From NCBI RefSeq assembly GCF_001610835.1, contig NZ_CP011270.1:6962001-7026000 (forward strand): DNA of 64,000 nt. The letters are read 5' to 3'. The DNA comes from Planctomyces sp. SH-PL14 (lineage in GTDB: Bacteria; Planctomycetota; Planctomycetia; Planctomycetales; Planctomycetaceae). The position numbers and the translations under genes are program-made. The notes under the pieces are model-generated. The model ran no database searches. It was not told where the DNA came from and saw only the letters and a program-made list of their open reading frames with translations. Below, one piece after another: positions 27,635-36,476 of this stretch. Positions within the stretch are counted from its first letter, which is position 1. Each line of letters starts with the position of its first letter.

Positions 27635-29050
27635 CTACTTCACCCGCTTGACCCCCGGGATCGTCCAGCTCCCGTCGATGATCGACGGGGCCTTCTCACG
27701 CGGCCAGTAGAGCCGCATCATCAGAATGAACTCTCCCTTCGGAGCGGGGAGCCAGTTCGCCTCTTTGTCCTGGCCGGGCGATTCGTTCTGGATGTAGACG
27801 TCCACCGACCCGTCCGCGTTCGCCTTCAGGGCGTTCCGCGCGCTGATCGTGTACCGGTTCAGCGGGTTGTCGACAAAGAAGTACGCGGCGTCGTACATCG
27901 TCAGCGACCAGAACCCGTCTGCCGGCGGAGTCTGCCCCTTCTCGAAGTGGAGCACGTACTTGTTGGCCCCGCTGTACTTCTGCCCGGCCGCGTCGGCTTC
28001 TGACGTCGGATACACGGCATCCTGGGGGCGATTGGCGCCAAGGCCGATGGCGGTGATGAAGGCCCGCTGCAGGTAGTCGGTTCCGTAGAGGCCCGTGTTC
28101 GTCGTGAAGGTCCAGCCGTTCTCCATCCGACCGGCTTTCTTGAAGTGCCCCATGATCGCCTCAACGCCCGGCTTCGGAGCCGCCTTCAGGGCTGCGGCGA
28201 CCGCCGGATCGACCTGGGCGGCATCGAAGTCCTGCCCGGGGACGATGCCGATCGTCTTCAGCTTCGCGACCATCGGGGTGTCGGCCGCGGCGGGCGGGTT
28301 CTGCCGCATCAGCTTGGCCAGCAGCGAGAAATACGCCGCTCCGTCGAGCGCGTTGACCTGTTCCCGGACGGCGGTCTTCATGTCGATCGCCGGATCAGCC
28401 TTTCCGACCGGCGGCGTGTAGGGCTTTCCATAGGCGCTCAGCGGCGTGAGCGAGTACTGGTCCATGATGGCATGGACCGCTTTGTAGTCTTCCGGCGTCC
28501 CGGTGCAGTACGTCCGGCCGAGGATCCACACCAGCGCCGTCGGCGCCTTGATCTCCTTCAGGCCTTCCGGAATCGTTCCATTCCAACCGGGGCCGGTGAT
28601 GACGTAGGTCTGGGCCATCGTTCCGGTCGTCCGCTTGCCGGGGACGGCAAAGACGTCGGTCCAGCCGCTGAGCATCGGCATGAGGAAGTAGCGGTCGTTC
28701 ATGTCGGGCAGGCTCAGGACGTACGGCTCGGCGGAGAGGTCGAGCCACGCGGTGGAGTAGAGTGTGTCGGCATTGGGAGCGGTGACGTCCCGGAACTGGG
28801 CGGTCGGGTACGCCCGCATCCGCAGGAACTGGCCCATCGGCGCGTGCGTTCCGCTCGGGGCGGGGGTGTTCGTCATGACGCGACGCGTCATTTCCATCGT
28901 GACCAGCGGATATCCGTAGACGTAGGCCTCCTCGGCGATCTGCCCGAGGTCACTCTTCGCGGCGTTTCCCTGAGCCAGGCTCTGCGGGGCGTTCCCCAGC
29001 GTGAAGAGACTGCAGGCCAGCACAGCCCATCCCAGTACTTTGGTCGTCAT
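27635..29050 (-). CDS. Exported DUF1254/DUF1214 protein
   Basis: A 471-residue protein. ATG 29050 has GAGGA 8 nt upstream and begins a signal peptide (MTTKVLGWAVLACSLFTLG). The DUF1254 part (about residues 50-180) contains EEAYVYGYPLVTMEMTRRVM, the NADTLYSTAWLDLSAEPYVL block and DRYFLMPMLSGWTDVFAVPG. The DUF1214 part at the C-terminus contains WSLTMYDAAYFFVDNPLNRY and PKGEFILMMRLYWP. These two domains are usually found together in exported proteins without known activity. Monocistronic by position: a long gap upstream and a convergent gene downstream. Confidence 0.9.
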   Translation of the reverse strand: MTTKVLGWAVLACSLFTLGNAPQSLAQGNAAKSDLGQIAEEAYVYGYPLVTMEMTRRVMTNTPAPSGTHAPMGQFLRMRAYPTAQFRDVTAPNADTLYSTAWLDLSAEPYVLSLPDMNDRYFLMPMLSGWTDVFAVPGKRTTGTMAQTYVITGPGWNGTIPEGLKEIKAPTALVWILGRTYCTGTPEDYKAVHAIMDQYSLTPLSAYGKPYTPPVGKADPAIDMKTAVREQVNALDGAAYFSLLAKLMRQNPPAAADTPMVAKLKTIGIVPGQDFDAAQVDPAVAAALKAAPKPGVEAIMGHFKKAGRMENGWTFTTNTGLYGTDYLQRAFITAIGLGANRPQDAVYPTSEADAAGQKYSGANKYVLHFEKGQTPPADGFWSLTMYDAAYFFVDNPLNRYTISARNALKANADGSVDVYIQNESPGQDKEANWLPAPKGEFILMMRLYWPREKAPSIIDGSWTIPGVKRVK

Positions 29051-29435
29051 TCCGTTTCCTCTGAAGAAGTTCATCTGAAGGGTTCGTCGCGATCCGTCTT
29101 TTACTGGACCACTGGTCCGAAGCCGGCGCCGTCCGGCAGCGTGCTCGCTCGATGGAGCCCCCCGGTCAACGGGGAACTCGGACGTCGACGGCGGTGGGGC
29201 ATGAAGCACCCGAGAAGTTTGCCCAGTCACGGTGAAAGTGTAGCGAAGAGAAAACGCCTTGGCTCTTCATCCGCCGCGCCGCCACCGTCGGCTTGCGACG
29301 TCCAGGACGGCCCCTGAATTCCACGCCAGGGTCGCGACCGTGAACTCGGTGGGCGATCGCCGTCGGGTTGCGCGGAGAATATCCGTCCGCCGAAGTGCGC
29401 TCTCCGACCCTGAGCTGCGGGATCGGATGTCCCGT
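29051..29435. other. Intergenic region, 385 bp
   Basis: Lies between the end of the minus-strand operon and the DUF1254 gene on the same strand. Frames on both strands are open but lack a start with a ribosome-binding site and show no family features. It should contain the DUF1254 promoter. I see no repeat of the R1-R4 families and no clear terminator. Confidence 0.4.
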
Positions 29436-29813
29436 CTACCTTCCGCCTTCCGCCTTAAGCCTTCCGTCAACCTCCGCCAGCCACCCCACCGGCGGCTCGC
29501 TTGCCCGTGTCGGGATGATCGCAAAGTTCAGGAGGAAGAAGGCCGTCAGCAAGTCGCTCTGGGCGACCGCCGTCGCGGGAGTCGGCGAACTGAAGTACGC
29601 CGCGGCAGCCACCCATAACCCGATCGGAATCTGCAGCAGATTCACCGGCTGCCGACTCATCAGGGAACTCATCCCCGCCACGGCAATGCACAGGGCACCA
29701 CACACCACGTCATTGATCACGAGCCAGTCGGGACCCGCACCGTTCGGCAGGATCCAGTGACCGGCGATCAGCCACACGCCGAGAATCGCTTCGCACACCC
29801 GGGGCCACATCAT
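29436..29813 (-). CDS. Small multi-pass membrane protein (SPW-like)
   Basis: A 125-residue protein with about four membrane helices ([65 protein letters not shown]). The pattern 'helix - short loop with PxW or DWxxxND - helix' resembles SPW-repeat proteins, but the SPW tripeptide itself is not conserved, so this is tentative. The start ATG overlaps the VKOR-like stop (ATGA, 29813-29810), so the two are translationally coupled. Confidence 0.7.
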   Translation of the reverse strand: MMWPRVCEAILGVWLIAGHWILPNGAGPDWLVINDVVCGALCIAVAGMSSLMSRQPVNLLQIPIGLWVAAAAYFSSPTPATAVAQSDLLTAFFLLNFAIIPTRASEPPVGWLAEVDGRLKAEGGR

Positions 29814-30409
29814 CCCAGCTCCTTCGCCAGCGCCACCGCTTCCGGAGGAGCGCCGCCCCAGAATGTCCGCCACAGAACCGTCCGGTCATGCGTTCGATCC
29901 CACACCTGCTTCAGGAACCTGAGCGACGACCACACCTCGTCATACGCCCAGTACACGAGCAGCACGGAAATCGCCGCCGTCACCAGACAGGGAAAGCACC
30001 AGAAGCCAACCACCGTTCCCTGCAGCACCACCAGGATCACGCTCACGATCCCCAGCGGTATGACATCGATCCCGAAGAGAATCACCAGCCACGGCCGGAA
30101 CTGCCAACGCCGCGTTGATCCCGCCAGCCCCAGCAGGGCCTCGGAGAAGTAACCGACCGCTCCGAGAGCGGCATCCGGCACGAGCATCCAGTGACGCATC
30201 TTCTCCGAGACGTCCGAATCCAGGACCTTCGCCGTCTGCTCGCCGAAGACCGGATCCCAGACCGAGCCGATGACCCGCCACTGGTAGAGGGCCATGTAGG
30301 TCGCGATCAGGCCCGCGACCGCCGCGAGGGCACAGATCGGCAACCGCTGCGACCACGACGACGGGTTGTACTTCCAGGGCGGGGCGTTGATGTCGAGCGA
30401 GAGAGACAT
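29810..30409 (-). CDS. VKOR-family membrane protein lacking loop cysteines
   Basis: A 199-residue protein with about five membrane helices and the VKOR active-site motif CxxC in the helix [20 protein letters not shown] (Cys138 and Cys141). Bacterial VKORs reoxidise thioredoxin-like or DsbA-like partners using quinone and normally also need two Cys in the first periplasmic loop. Here the loop ([20 protein letters not shown]) has none, so electron relay must differ. It lies 43 bp downstream of the SDR gene and overlaps the next gene; the three form an operon. It lacks a fused thioredoxin domain. Confidence 0.82.
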   Translation of the reverse strand: MSLSLDINAPPWKYNPSSWSQRLPICALAAVAGLIATYMALYQWRVIGSVWDPVFGEQTAKVLDSDVSEKMRHWMLVPDAALGAVGYFSEALLGLAGSTRRWQFRPWLVILFGIDVIPLGIVSVILVVLQGTVVGFWCFPCLVTAAISVLLVYWAYDEVWSSLRFLKQVWDRTHDRTVLWRTFWGGAPPEAVALAKELG

Positions 30410-30451
30410 ATCCGTCGTCCAACGAGCGGCCAGTTAAACCGTCAGTGGGGA

Positions 30452-31534
30452 TCACTTCGGAAACACGAACCCGTTCCGTTCATACCAACCCTTCGGATCC
30501 TGCTTCAGGCGACGAAGGAGCTCGGGGAGCGTCTCGCGGAGCGAGCGGCTTGGATTCCACCCGAGCCGGGTTCGGGCCTTCCCGATATCGACCGCGAGGT
30601 GCTGGTCGGCCAGGTCGATCATCCACGGCTTAATGAACGCCGGATCGTCCTCGCTGGCCATCTTGTCTTTGACCCACGCCCCCGCCTTGGCCACGAACTT
30701 GGGAATCCGGATCGTCGGCCACTCGTAGCCGTGCAGCTCCTCCCCGATCGCCTCCTGGAGGTCGTCATAGCTCATGACGTCGGGCTCGGAGATCAGGAAC
30801 ACCTCGTAGTCCCCGAGCGTGCGACGGTGCTCGATCACCTTGGCGAAGCACTCGGCCAGATCGGTCAAGTGGACGAACGCCTGTCCGTGATCGGCATTGC
30901 CGGGGAACAGGTAGCTCTCGAGTTGCTTCTCATAGATCCGGGTGATCTGCTGCCCGACCGGGATCGAATGTCCGTTCTCGTCATAGACACCGGCGATCCG
31001 CAGGATGACCGCCGGGATCTTTCCGCGCTCCTCCCGGATCACCTCCTCCGCGTCGAGCTTGGACTGCGGGTAGTCCCATGTCGCCAGGGTGGGGGAGGAC
31101 TCATTGATAAGCTTTCCGGGTTCCGATGGCTCCATGACCAGCAGGCTGCTGGAAAAGACGAACTGCTCGACCTCAAAGTGCTGCAGATGCCGCAGGATCC
31201 GCCGCGTTCCCTGGATGGTGAGCTGCTCATAGAGCGGACTCGGCTCCCCTTTGAAGTCGTAGTAGGCCGCCAGATGGATCACGCTGGCGATGTGAGAGCC
31301 GTGGTGCTGCCGCAGGTAGCGGAAGGCGGCATCGATCTCCTCGGCGTTCGTGAGGTCCACCTGGACGTAGTCGATGTGCTCGCCGTCATGCGGGGAAGGT
31401 GGTCGGTCGAAGCCCACCATCGAGCAGGCACCGGTCAGCCGCTCGATAATCCGCCCGCCGATCAGCCCCTCGGGGCCCGTCAGCAGAACAAGCGGCCTTT
31501 CGCCTCTGCGGGATGCGAAGTCGTTGGATTCCAT
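30452..31534 (-). CDS. Extended SDR-family NAD(P)-dependent epimerase/dehydratase
   Basis: A 360-residue Rossmann-fold protein. The dinucleotide motif is LLTGPEGLIGGRI (GxxGxxG) near residue 20. The strand-3 acidic segment is YVQVDLTNAEEID, and the active-site YxxxK is in YPQSKLDAE, preceded by the Ser block FVFSSSLLV. The C-terminal part carries a substrate domain ending in RTRLGWNPSRSLRETLPELL. Substrate unknown; this family acts on nucleotide sugars or related carbonyls. ATG 31534 is preferred over GTG 31546. First gene of an operon with the VKOR-like and small membrane proteins. Confidence 0.87.
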   Translation of the reverse strand: MESNDFASRRGERPLVLLTGPEGLIGGRIIERLTGACSMVGFDRPPSPHDGEHIDYVQVDLTNAEEIDAAFRYLRQHHGSHIASVIHLAAYYDFKGEPSPLYEQLTIQGTRRILRHLQHFEVEQFVFSSSLLVMEPSEPGKLINESSPTLATWDYPQSKLDAEEVIREERGKIPAVILRIAGVYDENGHSIPVGQQITRIYEKQLESYLFPGNADHGQAFVHLTDLAECFAKVIEHRRTLGDYEVFLISEPDVMSYDDLQEAIGEELHGYEWPTIRIPKFVAKAGAWVKDKMASEDDPAFIKPWMIDLADQHLAVDIGKARTRLGWNPSRSLRETLPELLRRLKQDPKGWYERNGFVFPK

Positions 31535-31783
31535 CACCGGTTCCACAAGGGTCTTGGAAGCTCACGGGCGGCGACTCCACGCCGCTGGCGACATAACGAA
31601 GCCGTAAGCAAAGGCCATTCCGACGCTGACCAGACGCGACGCGGTGGAATCACTCTCGGCCGCTTCCCTCGCCGCCCGGTGAACCGTTGGAAGCGGGGCC
31701 CGCGAGTGTTTGAGCGAACAGGGAGCCCGAACTACGATCCGTGACGCATCAGTTGTTGTTTGTGTGTTCGGCGGAGGTCTTTG

Positions 31784-33178
31784 ATGCTGCGGTTGCTGGA
31801 GACGTCGATGCGGACCGTGTTGCTCGTGGCGATCACCTTCTGGACCCCGAGCGTGATGGATGCCGGCTGGAAGGCGGGGCTCGCGCGAGTCGACATCACG
31901 CCGGCCGGAAGCATGTGGATGGCGGGCTACGCCGCGCGGACCACGCCGTCGGAAGGGGTCGAGCAGCCGCTGTTCGCGAAGGCGCTCGTTCTCGCCGACG
32001 ACAGCGGAACGCAGATCGCGATCGTCACCCTCGACCTGATCGGGATCCCGCGTTGGCTTCGTGAAGACCTGGCGAGCGAGGCGAGCAAGAAGTACGGCAT
32101 CGCCCCCGAGCACCTGCTCCTGAATGCCTCGCACACGCATTGCGGTCCTGAGCTCCGCGAGCCGCTCGACAGCGACACCGTCAACGCCGCTCAGCGGGGC
32201 GCTCAGGCCCGCGAGTATTCACAAGGTTTGTACGCGAAGCTGGTCGCGCTCATCGGGGAGGCGCAGAAGGCACTCCAGCCGGCCAAGGTCGGGTATTCGC
32301 ACGCCCGCTGCGGCTTCGCGATGAACCGCCGCCTGCCAACCGCCAATGGCTATCAGAACAGCCCGAACCCGGACGGACCCGTCGACCACGACGTGCCGGT
32401 GCTGCGGATCGCGTCCGAAGACGGCAAGACGGTCCGTGGGCTGCTTTTCGGCTACGCCTGTCACAACACGACGCTGGGCTTTCAGAAGTTCTGCGGCGAC
32501 TACGCGGGCTACGCCCAGGAGTATCTCGAAGCCGACCACCCCGGCGTTCAGGCGATGTTCGTCCTCGGCTGCGGCGGCGACCAGAACCCCTATCCGCGGA
32601 AGACACTGGAACTTGCCCAGCGCCACGGCCGCAGCCTCGCCACGGCGGTCGAGACCGCTCTCGAAACACCCTTCACGGACCTGACCGGTTCATTCAAAGG
32701 GGCGATCCAGGAAGCGGCCCTGCCGTACGAACCGATCCCCAGCCGGGAGGAGTTCGAGAAGCGGGCTGGAGGAAAGAGCACCCTCGAAGCTCAGCACGCC
32801 CGGCGGATGCTGAAGCGGCTCGACGAGATGGGAAGCCTGCCGGCGAGCTACCCCTATCTGGTGCAGGTCCTGCGGCTGGGCGATCAGCTGACGCTCGTCG
32901 GTCTCTCCGGCGAGGTCGTGGTCGACTACTCGTTCCGCCTGCAGCGCGACCTCAAGAGTCAGCTGCGTCCGGGAGAGCGGCTGTGGATCGCCGGCTACTC
33001 GAATGACGTCTTCGGCTACGTCCCCAGTGCCCGCGTGCTGGCCGAAGGAGGGTACGAGCCGTATTCGTCGATGCTGTACGGTTCGCGTCCCGCGTCCTTT
33101 GCCCCGGAGGCGGAAGAGGTGATCGTTGGCCGCGTGCTCGACATCCGGCGTCGGCTATCCGACGGGTCTGCGAGATGA
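31784..33178 (+). CDS. Exported neutral/alkaline ceramidase-like protein
   Basis: A 464-residue protein. ATG 31784 has GGAGG 6 nt upstream. An N-terminal signal sequence precedes GLARVDITPAGSMWMAGYA, the typical start of the neutral ceramidase N-terminal domain. The metal/active-site block is LLLNASHTHCGPEL, followed by the long central domain with LFGYACHNTTLGFQKFCGDY and MFVLGCGGDQNPYPRK. The C-terminal immunoglobulin-like domain of true ceramidases appears to be missing, as in many planctomycete relatives. It may hydrolyse an amide in a lipid or glycan; the substrate is uncertain. Confidence 0.87.
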   Translation: MLRLLETSMRTVLLVAITFWTPSVMDAGWKAGLARVDITPAGSMWMAGYAARTTPSEGVEQPLFAKALVLADDSGTQIAIVTLDLIGIPRWLREDLASEASKKYGIAPEHLLLNASHTHCGPELREPLDSDTVNAAQRGAQAREYSQGLYAKLVALIGEAQKALQPAKVGYSHARCGFAMNRRLPTANGYQNSPNPDGPVDHDVPVLRIASEDGKTVRGLLFGYACHNTTLGFQKFCGDYAGYAQEYLEADHPGVQAMFVLGCGGDQNPYPRKTLELAQRHGRSLATAVETALETPFTDLTGSFKGAIQEAALPYEPIPSREEFEKRAGGKSTLEAQHARRMLKRLDEMGSLPASYPYLVQVLRLGDQLTLVGLSGEVVVDYSFRLQRDLKSQLRPGERLWIAGYSNDVFGYVPSARVLAEGGYEPYSSMLYGSRPASFAPEAEEVIVGRVLDIRRRLSDGSAR

Positions 33179-33200
33179 GAGGGAGTGTTCGCCGGGGCTC

Positions 33201-33533
33201 GATCCGCGTCCTTGCCGGCACGACTCGATAGCTCAAACCCAACGTGGCACGGCAGCCTCGGGTCAAGGGGGTCTCACCCCCTTGCCGCCGGAGGCGCTTC
33301 TATGAGGAACCGTGGTGAGCAACGGACGACCGCTTTGTGGGACCGGCTATGAGGACTCCCTCACATCACACCGCTTGGTGTGGAATCCCCGCGGGTTGGT
33401 GAGGGGACATCCGGCACGGTGTCCGCGCTTGGACACGGCCTCCTTCAGGCAATTCTCGACGGCCAAGCCTCCGGCGGGCAAGGGGGGCGTGCCCCCCCCT
33501 TGCATCCCCCCACCAGGGTGCCCCTGGACCCGG
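33201..33533 (+). repeat. R1 dispersed repeat, copy 3
   Basis: Full-length copy. It carries all R1 blocks, with a small insertion (about 15 nt, CACATCACACCGCTTGG region) in the central block. The arms again form inverted repeats (around 33264-33298 and 33465-33527). It lies between the convergent ceramidase-like and panD genes and ends 24 bp from the panD stop. Confidence 0.9.
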
Positions 33534-33556
33534 TGGGGCGTTGCCAGCGCGGACAA

Positions 33557-33919
33557 TCAGCCTTCCCACTGATCCGTGATCTTGTTCCGTCCGTCGAGGA
33601 TCGCGACCTTCGGCTTATGAGTCTTGGCCTCTTCCGGCGTCATCTGGGCGAACGCGAGGATGATCACCCGGTCCCCCGGCTGCGCGAGGCGGGCCATGGC
33701 GCCGTTGAGCTGGATGTCGCCGCTCCCGGACTGCCCGGGAATCGTGTAGGTCTCCCCCCGCTGGCCCGTGTTGACGTTCGCCACGAGGACATGCTCGTAC
33801 GGCAGAAGGCCCACGGCGTCGAGAAGGTCCTGCGGGACGGTGATGCTCCCGTGGTAGGTCAGCTCGGTCCGCGTGACCGCTGCCATGTGGAGCTTCGCCT
33901 TGAGCATCTGGATGAGCAT
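33557..33919 (-). CDS. panD: Aspartate 1-decarboxylase
   Basis: A 120-residue pyruvoyl enzyme that makes beta-alanine for pantothenate and CoA. The proenzyme self-cleaves between Gly24 and Ser25 in TYHGSIT; the site sits exactly where it does in E. coli PanD. Other conserved parts are LHMAAVTRTEL, LPYEHVLVANVNTG and NGAMARLAQPGDRVIILAFA. Length is normal. It lies downstream of the isocitrate dehydrogenase gene but behind a strong terminator, so it should have its own promoter (33920-34016). Downstream is R1 copy 3. Confidence 0.97.
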   Translation of the reverse strand: MLIQMLKAKLHMAAVTRTELTYHGSITVPQDLLDAVGLLPYEHVLVANVNTGQRGETYTIPGQSGSGDIQLNGAMARLAQPGDRVIILAFAQMTPEEAKTHKPKVAILDGRNKITDQWEG

Positions 33920-34016
33920 GACGTATCGAATCAGAGAGAACGCGTTGAGCTGCCAGGCATCCGCCGTCAGCTTTCAGCAGGAAGTGTAGGCAATCGGGAA
34001 GGCCACGAAGCAAAAC

Positions 34017-34040
34017 AGCCAGAGATTTCCATCTCTGGCT
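34017..34040 (-). terminator. Rho-independent terminator after isocitrate dehydrogenase
   Basis: A perfect 10-bp stem (AGCCAGAGAT / ATCTCTGGCT) with a TTCC loop, followed on the minus strand by GTTTTGCTTC. It lies 27 bp downstream of the stop at 34067 and separates that gene from panD. Confidence 0.88.
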
Positions 34041-34066
34041 GTCTGCGGATCGCGGAAAGCGGGCTG

Positions 34067-35245
34067 CTATCCCTGCTGGATCTTCTTGCAGATCGCTTCG
34101 GCCATTTCGCGGGTCCCGACGGCGGTCGGGTCGGTCCGGCTGGCCTTCATGTCGTAGGTGACGTCCTTCCCTTCGGCGATGACGTCGGACACGGCGCGGT
34201 CGAGCTTCTCGGCCGCCTTCGTTTCGCCCAGGTGCTCGAGCATCAGCTTGGCTGAGAGAATCAGGGCGGTCGGGTTGACCTTGTTCTGACCCTTGTACTT
34301 CGGAGCCGAACCGTGGGTTGCTTCGAAGATCGCCGCGTCGTCGCCGTAGTTGGCGCCCGGGGCGACGCCGAGACCGCCGACGAGGCCGGCGCACAGGTCG
34401 CTCAGGATGTCCCCGTACAGGTTCTCGGTCAGGATCACGTCATACTGCTCAGGCTTCTGCACGAGCTGCATGCACATGTTGTCGATGAGCCGCTCCATGT
34501 AGGGGAGCTTGCCCTTGGTGTCGGCGACCTTGCCGACGAGGGTCGGGTCGGCCTGCACGCCGACGGCGAGGTCTTCCTGCTCGAACTTGGCGCCGTAGGC
34601 GACGGCGACCGCGCGGGTCTCGTCGTACCACAGGCCGTCGGTGAACTTCATGATGTTCGCCTTGCAGACGCTCGTCACCGACTTGCGGTTGTTCTTGACG
34701 GCGTAGTTGAAGGCGAAGTCGGCGATCTTGCGGGTCCCTTCGACCGAGATCGGCTTGATGCTGATGCCGGTCGTCTTCTCGCCCGTCTTGATCTTCTTGC
34801 CTGTGGCGATCTCGTTGATCTTCTTCAGGAGGTCGATGGTCTTCGCATCGCCCGCCTGGAACTCGACGCCGGCGTACAGGTCTTCCGTGTTCTCACGGAC
34901 GAGGACCAGGTCGACGGAGCTCCCCGAGAAGCTGGTGCGGACACCCTTGTAGATCCGGCAGGGGCGGACGCAGGCGTACAGGTTCAGTTCCTGCCGCAGG
35001 AAGACGTTGACGCTGCGGAACCCCTTGCCGATGGGAGTCGTGATCGGGGCCTTGAGGGCGACCTTGTTCTTGCGGATCGACTCGAGAACGCTGTCGGGCA
35101 CCTTCCCCTTGGCTTCGATGACCTCGATGCCGCACTCCTGCACGTCCCAGTTGATCTTCACGCCTGTGGCTTCGACACAGCGCTTGGTGGCTTCGGCGAT
35201 CTCCGGTCCGATCCCGTCTCCGGGGAGCAGGGTGACGTTGTACAT
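34067..35245 (-). CDS. NAD-type isocitrate dehydrogenase
   Basis: A 392-residue beta-decarboxylating dehydrogenase. ATG 35245 follows GGAG. N-terminal [19 protein letters not shown] and the substrate loop [18 protein letters not shown] (SxNxxLRxxLxLYxxxRP) match isocitrate dehydrogenase rather than isopropylmalate dehydrogenase. Catalytic and cofactor segments follow: [16 protein letters not shown], the Lys region [34 protein letters not shown] and [10 protein letters not shown]. The NAD-type pattern is inferred from similarity to eukaryotic Idh3 and Thermus-like enzymes; homoisocitrate is a less likely substrate. It should feed the TCA cycle. Confidence 0.88.
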   Translation of the reverse strand: MYNVTLLPGDGIGPEIAEATKRCVEATGVKINWDVQECGIEVIEAKGKVPDSVLESIRKNKVALKAPITTPIGKGFRSVNVFLRQELNLYACVRPCRIYKGVRTSFSGSSVDLVLVRENTEDLYAGVEFQAGDAKTIDLLKKINEIATGKKIKTGEKTTGISIKPISVEGTRKIADFAFNYAVKNNRKSVTSVCKANIMKFTDGLWYDETRAVAVAYGAKFEQEDLAVGVQADPTLVGKVADTKGKLPYMERLIDNMCMQLVQKPEQYDVILTENLYGDILSDLCAGLVGGLGVAPGANYGDDAAIFEATHGSAPKYKGQNKVNPTALILSAKLMLEHLGETKAAEKLDRAVSDVIAEGKDVTYDMKASRTDPTAVGTREMAEAICKKIQQG

Positions 35246-35370
35246 GGTTTCTCCAGCAGGAATTCCGTCGTTTCGAGGGCCGAGCGAATCTGCTCCCGAA
35301 CGCGCGAACAGGTCGCGATTTTGCGAGCGGGCGACGGTATCAGACCGATTTTCGCGATGCAAGGAGGGGA

Positions 35371-35457
35371 GTTGTCAGTCGCAAGTTCTCAGTTGTCAGT
35401 CATCAGTTCCCAGCCAGGGGATGTCTCTGACTGATGACTGAAAACCTGAAACGAAAA
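35371..35457. repeat. R4 short CAGT-type repeat, copy b
   Basis: Several units such as TTGTCAGTC, TTCTCAGT and CATCAGTT. A perfect 11-bp inverted repeat, CAGTCATCAGT (35397-35407) and ACTGATGACTG (35430-35440), could form a hairpin on either strand. It sits between argF and the dehydrogenase gene. Confidence 0.65.
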
Positions 35458-35463
35458 CCTCTC

Positions 35464-36384
35464 TCATACCGACCGTTCCAGGCACCAGACGAAGACCCCC
35501 TTGGCCACGTGCATCCGGTTCTCTGCCTGGGGGAAGACGATGCTGCGGGGGCCGTCGACGACCTCGTCGGTGACTTCCAGACCCCGGCGTGCCGGGAGGC
35601 AGTGCATGAACTTGGCCTTGGGGCCGGCCGACTTCATCAGCCGCGCGTTCACCTGATAGTTGGCGAAGATCTTGCTGCGGGAGTCCTTCTCCTCTTCCTG
35701 ACCCATGCTGGCCCAGACGTCGGTGTAGACCACGTCCGCCCCCCGGACCGCCGCCTGCGGGTCCGCAAACTGCTCGACTTCGAGTTTGGGGAACTTCTTC
35801 TTCAGGGACTTGAGGAAGGCCGGCTTGAGCTGGTAGCCCTCCGGGGCGCCGATGGAGAACGCCATCCCCAGGTGACCGCACACCTCCGCCAGCGAAACCG
35901 CGACGTTGTTCCCATCGCCGATGTACGCCAGCTTCACCCCGTCGATCCGCCCGAGCGCCTCGCCGATCGTGAAGGCATCGGTCAGCGCCTGGCAGGGGTG
36001 GGAGTCGTCCGAAAGGCCGTTGACGACCGGCTTGCCGGAGTACTTCGCAAAGTCGTCGATGAGCTGCTGCGAGAAGGTCCGCAGGACGATCACGTCGGAA
36101 TAGCCGCCGATCACCTTGGCGACGTCCGACTGCGCCTCGCGCCCCTCGAGTCCGGCATCCTTCCGTCCGAGGAAGATGCTGCTTCCGCCGAGGTGGTCCA
36201 TCGCCGCTTCGAAGCTCAGACGCGTCCGGAGCGAGGGCTTCTCGAAGATCTGCGTCAGGACGTGTCCCTTGAGGATGTCCGGGCGGTCTCCCTGGCTCCA
36301 GCGTGTCTTGAGTTCGGAGGAGAGGTTCAGGATCTCGCGGACGTCGGCGGAGCGGATTTCGTTGAGGGAGGTCAAGTGTCGCAT
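35464..36384 (-). CDS. argF: Ornithine carbamoyltransferase
   Basis: A 306-residue enzyme that makes citrulline from ornithine and carbamoyl phosphate in arginine synthesis. The carbamoyl-phosphate loop reads FEKPSLRTRLSFE (SxRTR with Leu for the usual Thr). HPCQ is in DDSHPCQALTD and the ornithine-site Cys is in FMHCLPARRG. Length is normal. It lies 92 bp downstream of the YhaM-like gene on the same strand. carB, which supplies carbamoyl phosphate, is also in this window but 10 kb away on the other strand. Confidence 0.96.
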   Translation of the reverse strand: MRHLTSLNEIRSADVREILNLSSELKTRWSQGDRPDILKGHVLTQIFEKPSLRTRLSFEAAMDHLGGSSIFLGRKDAGLEGREAQSDVAKVIGGYSDVIVLRTFSQQLIDDFAKYSGKPVVNGLSDDSHPCQALTDAFTIGEALGRIDGVKLAYIGDGNNVAVSLAEVCGHLGMAFSIGAPEGYQLKPAFLKSLKKKFPKLEVEQFADPQAAVRGADVVYTDVWASMGQEEEKDSRSKIFANYQVNARLMKSAGPKAKFMHCLPARRGLEVTDEVVDGPRSIVFPQAENRMHVAKGVFVWCLERSV

Positions 36385-36476
36385 GTCAAACGCTCAATCA
36401 ATGACAATTCTGGTGAGGACACTTCAAAGGGGGAGGGGGGCCGCAGACAACAGAATCGAAAACAGAGAAGGGTTCG

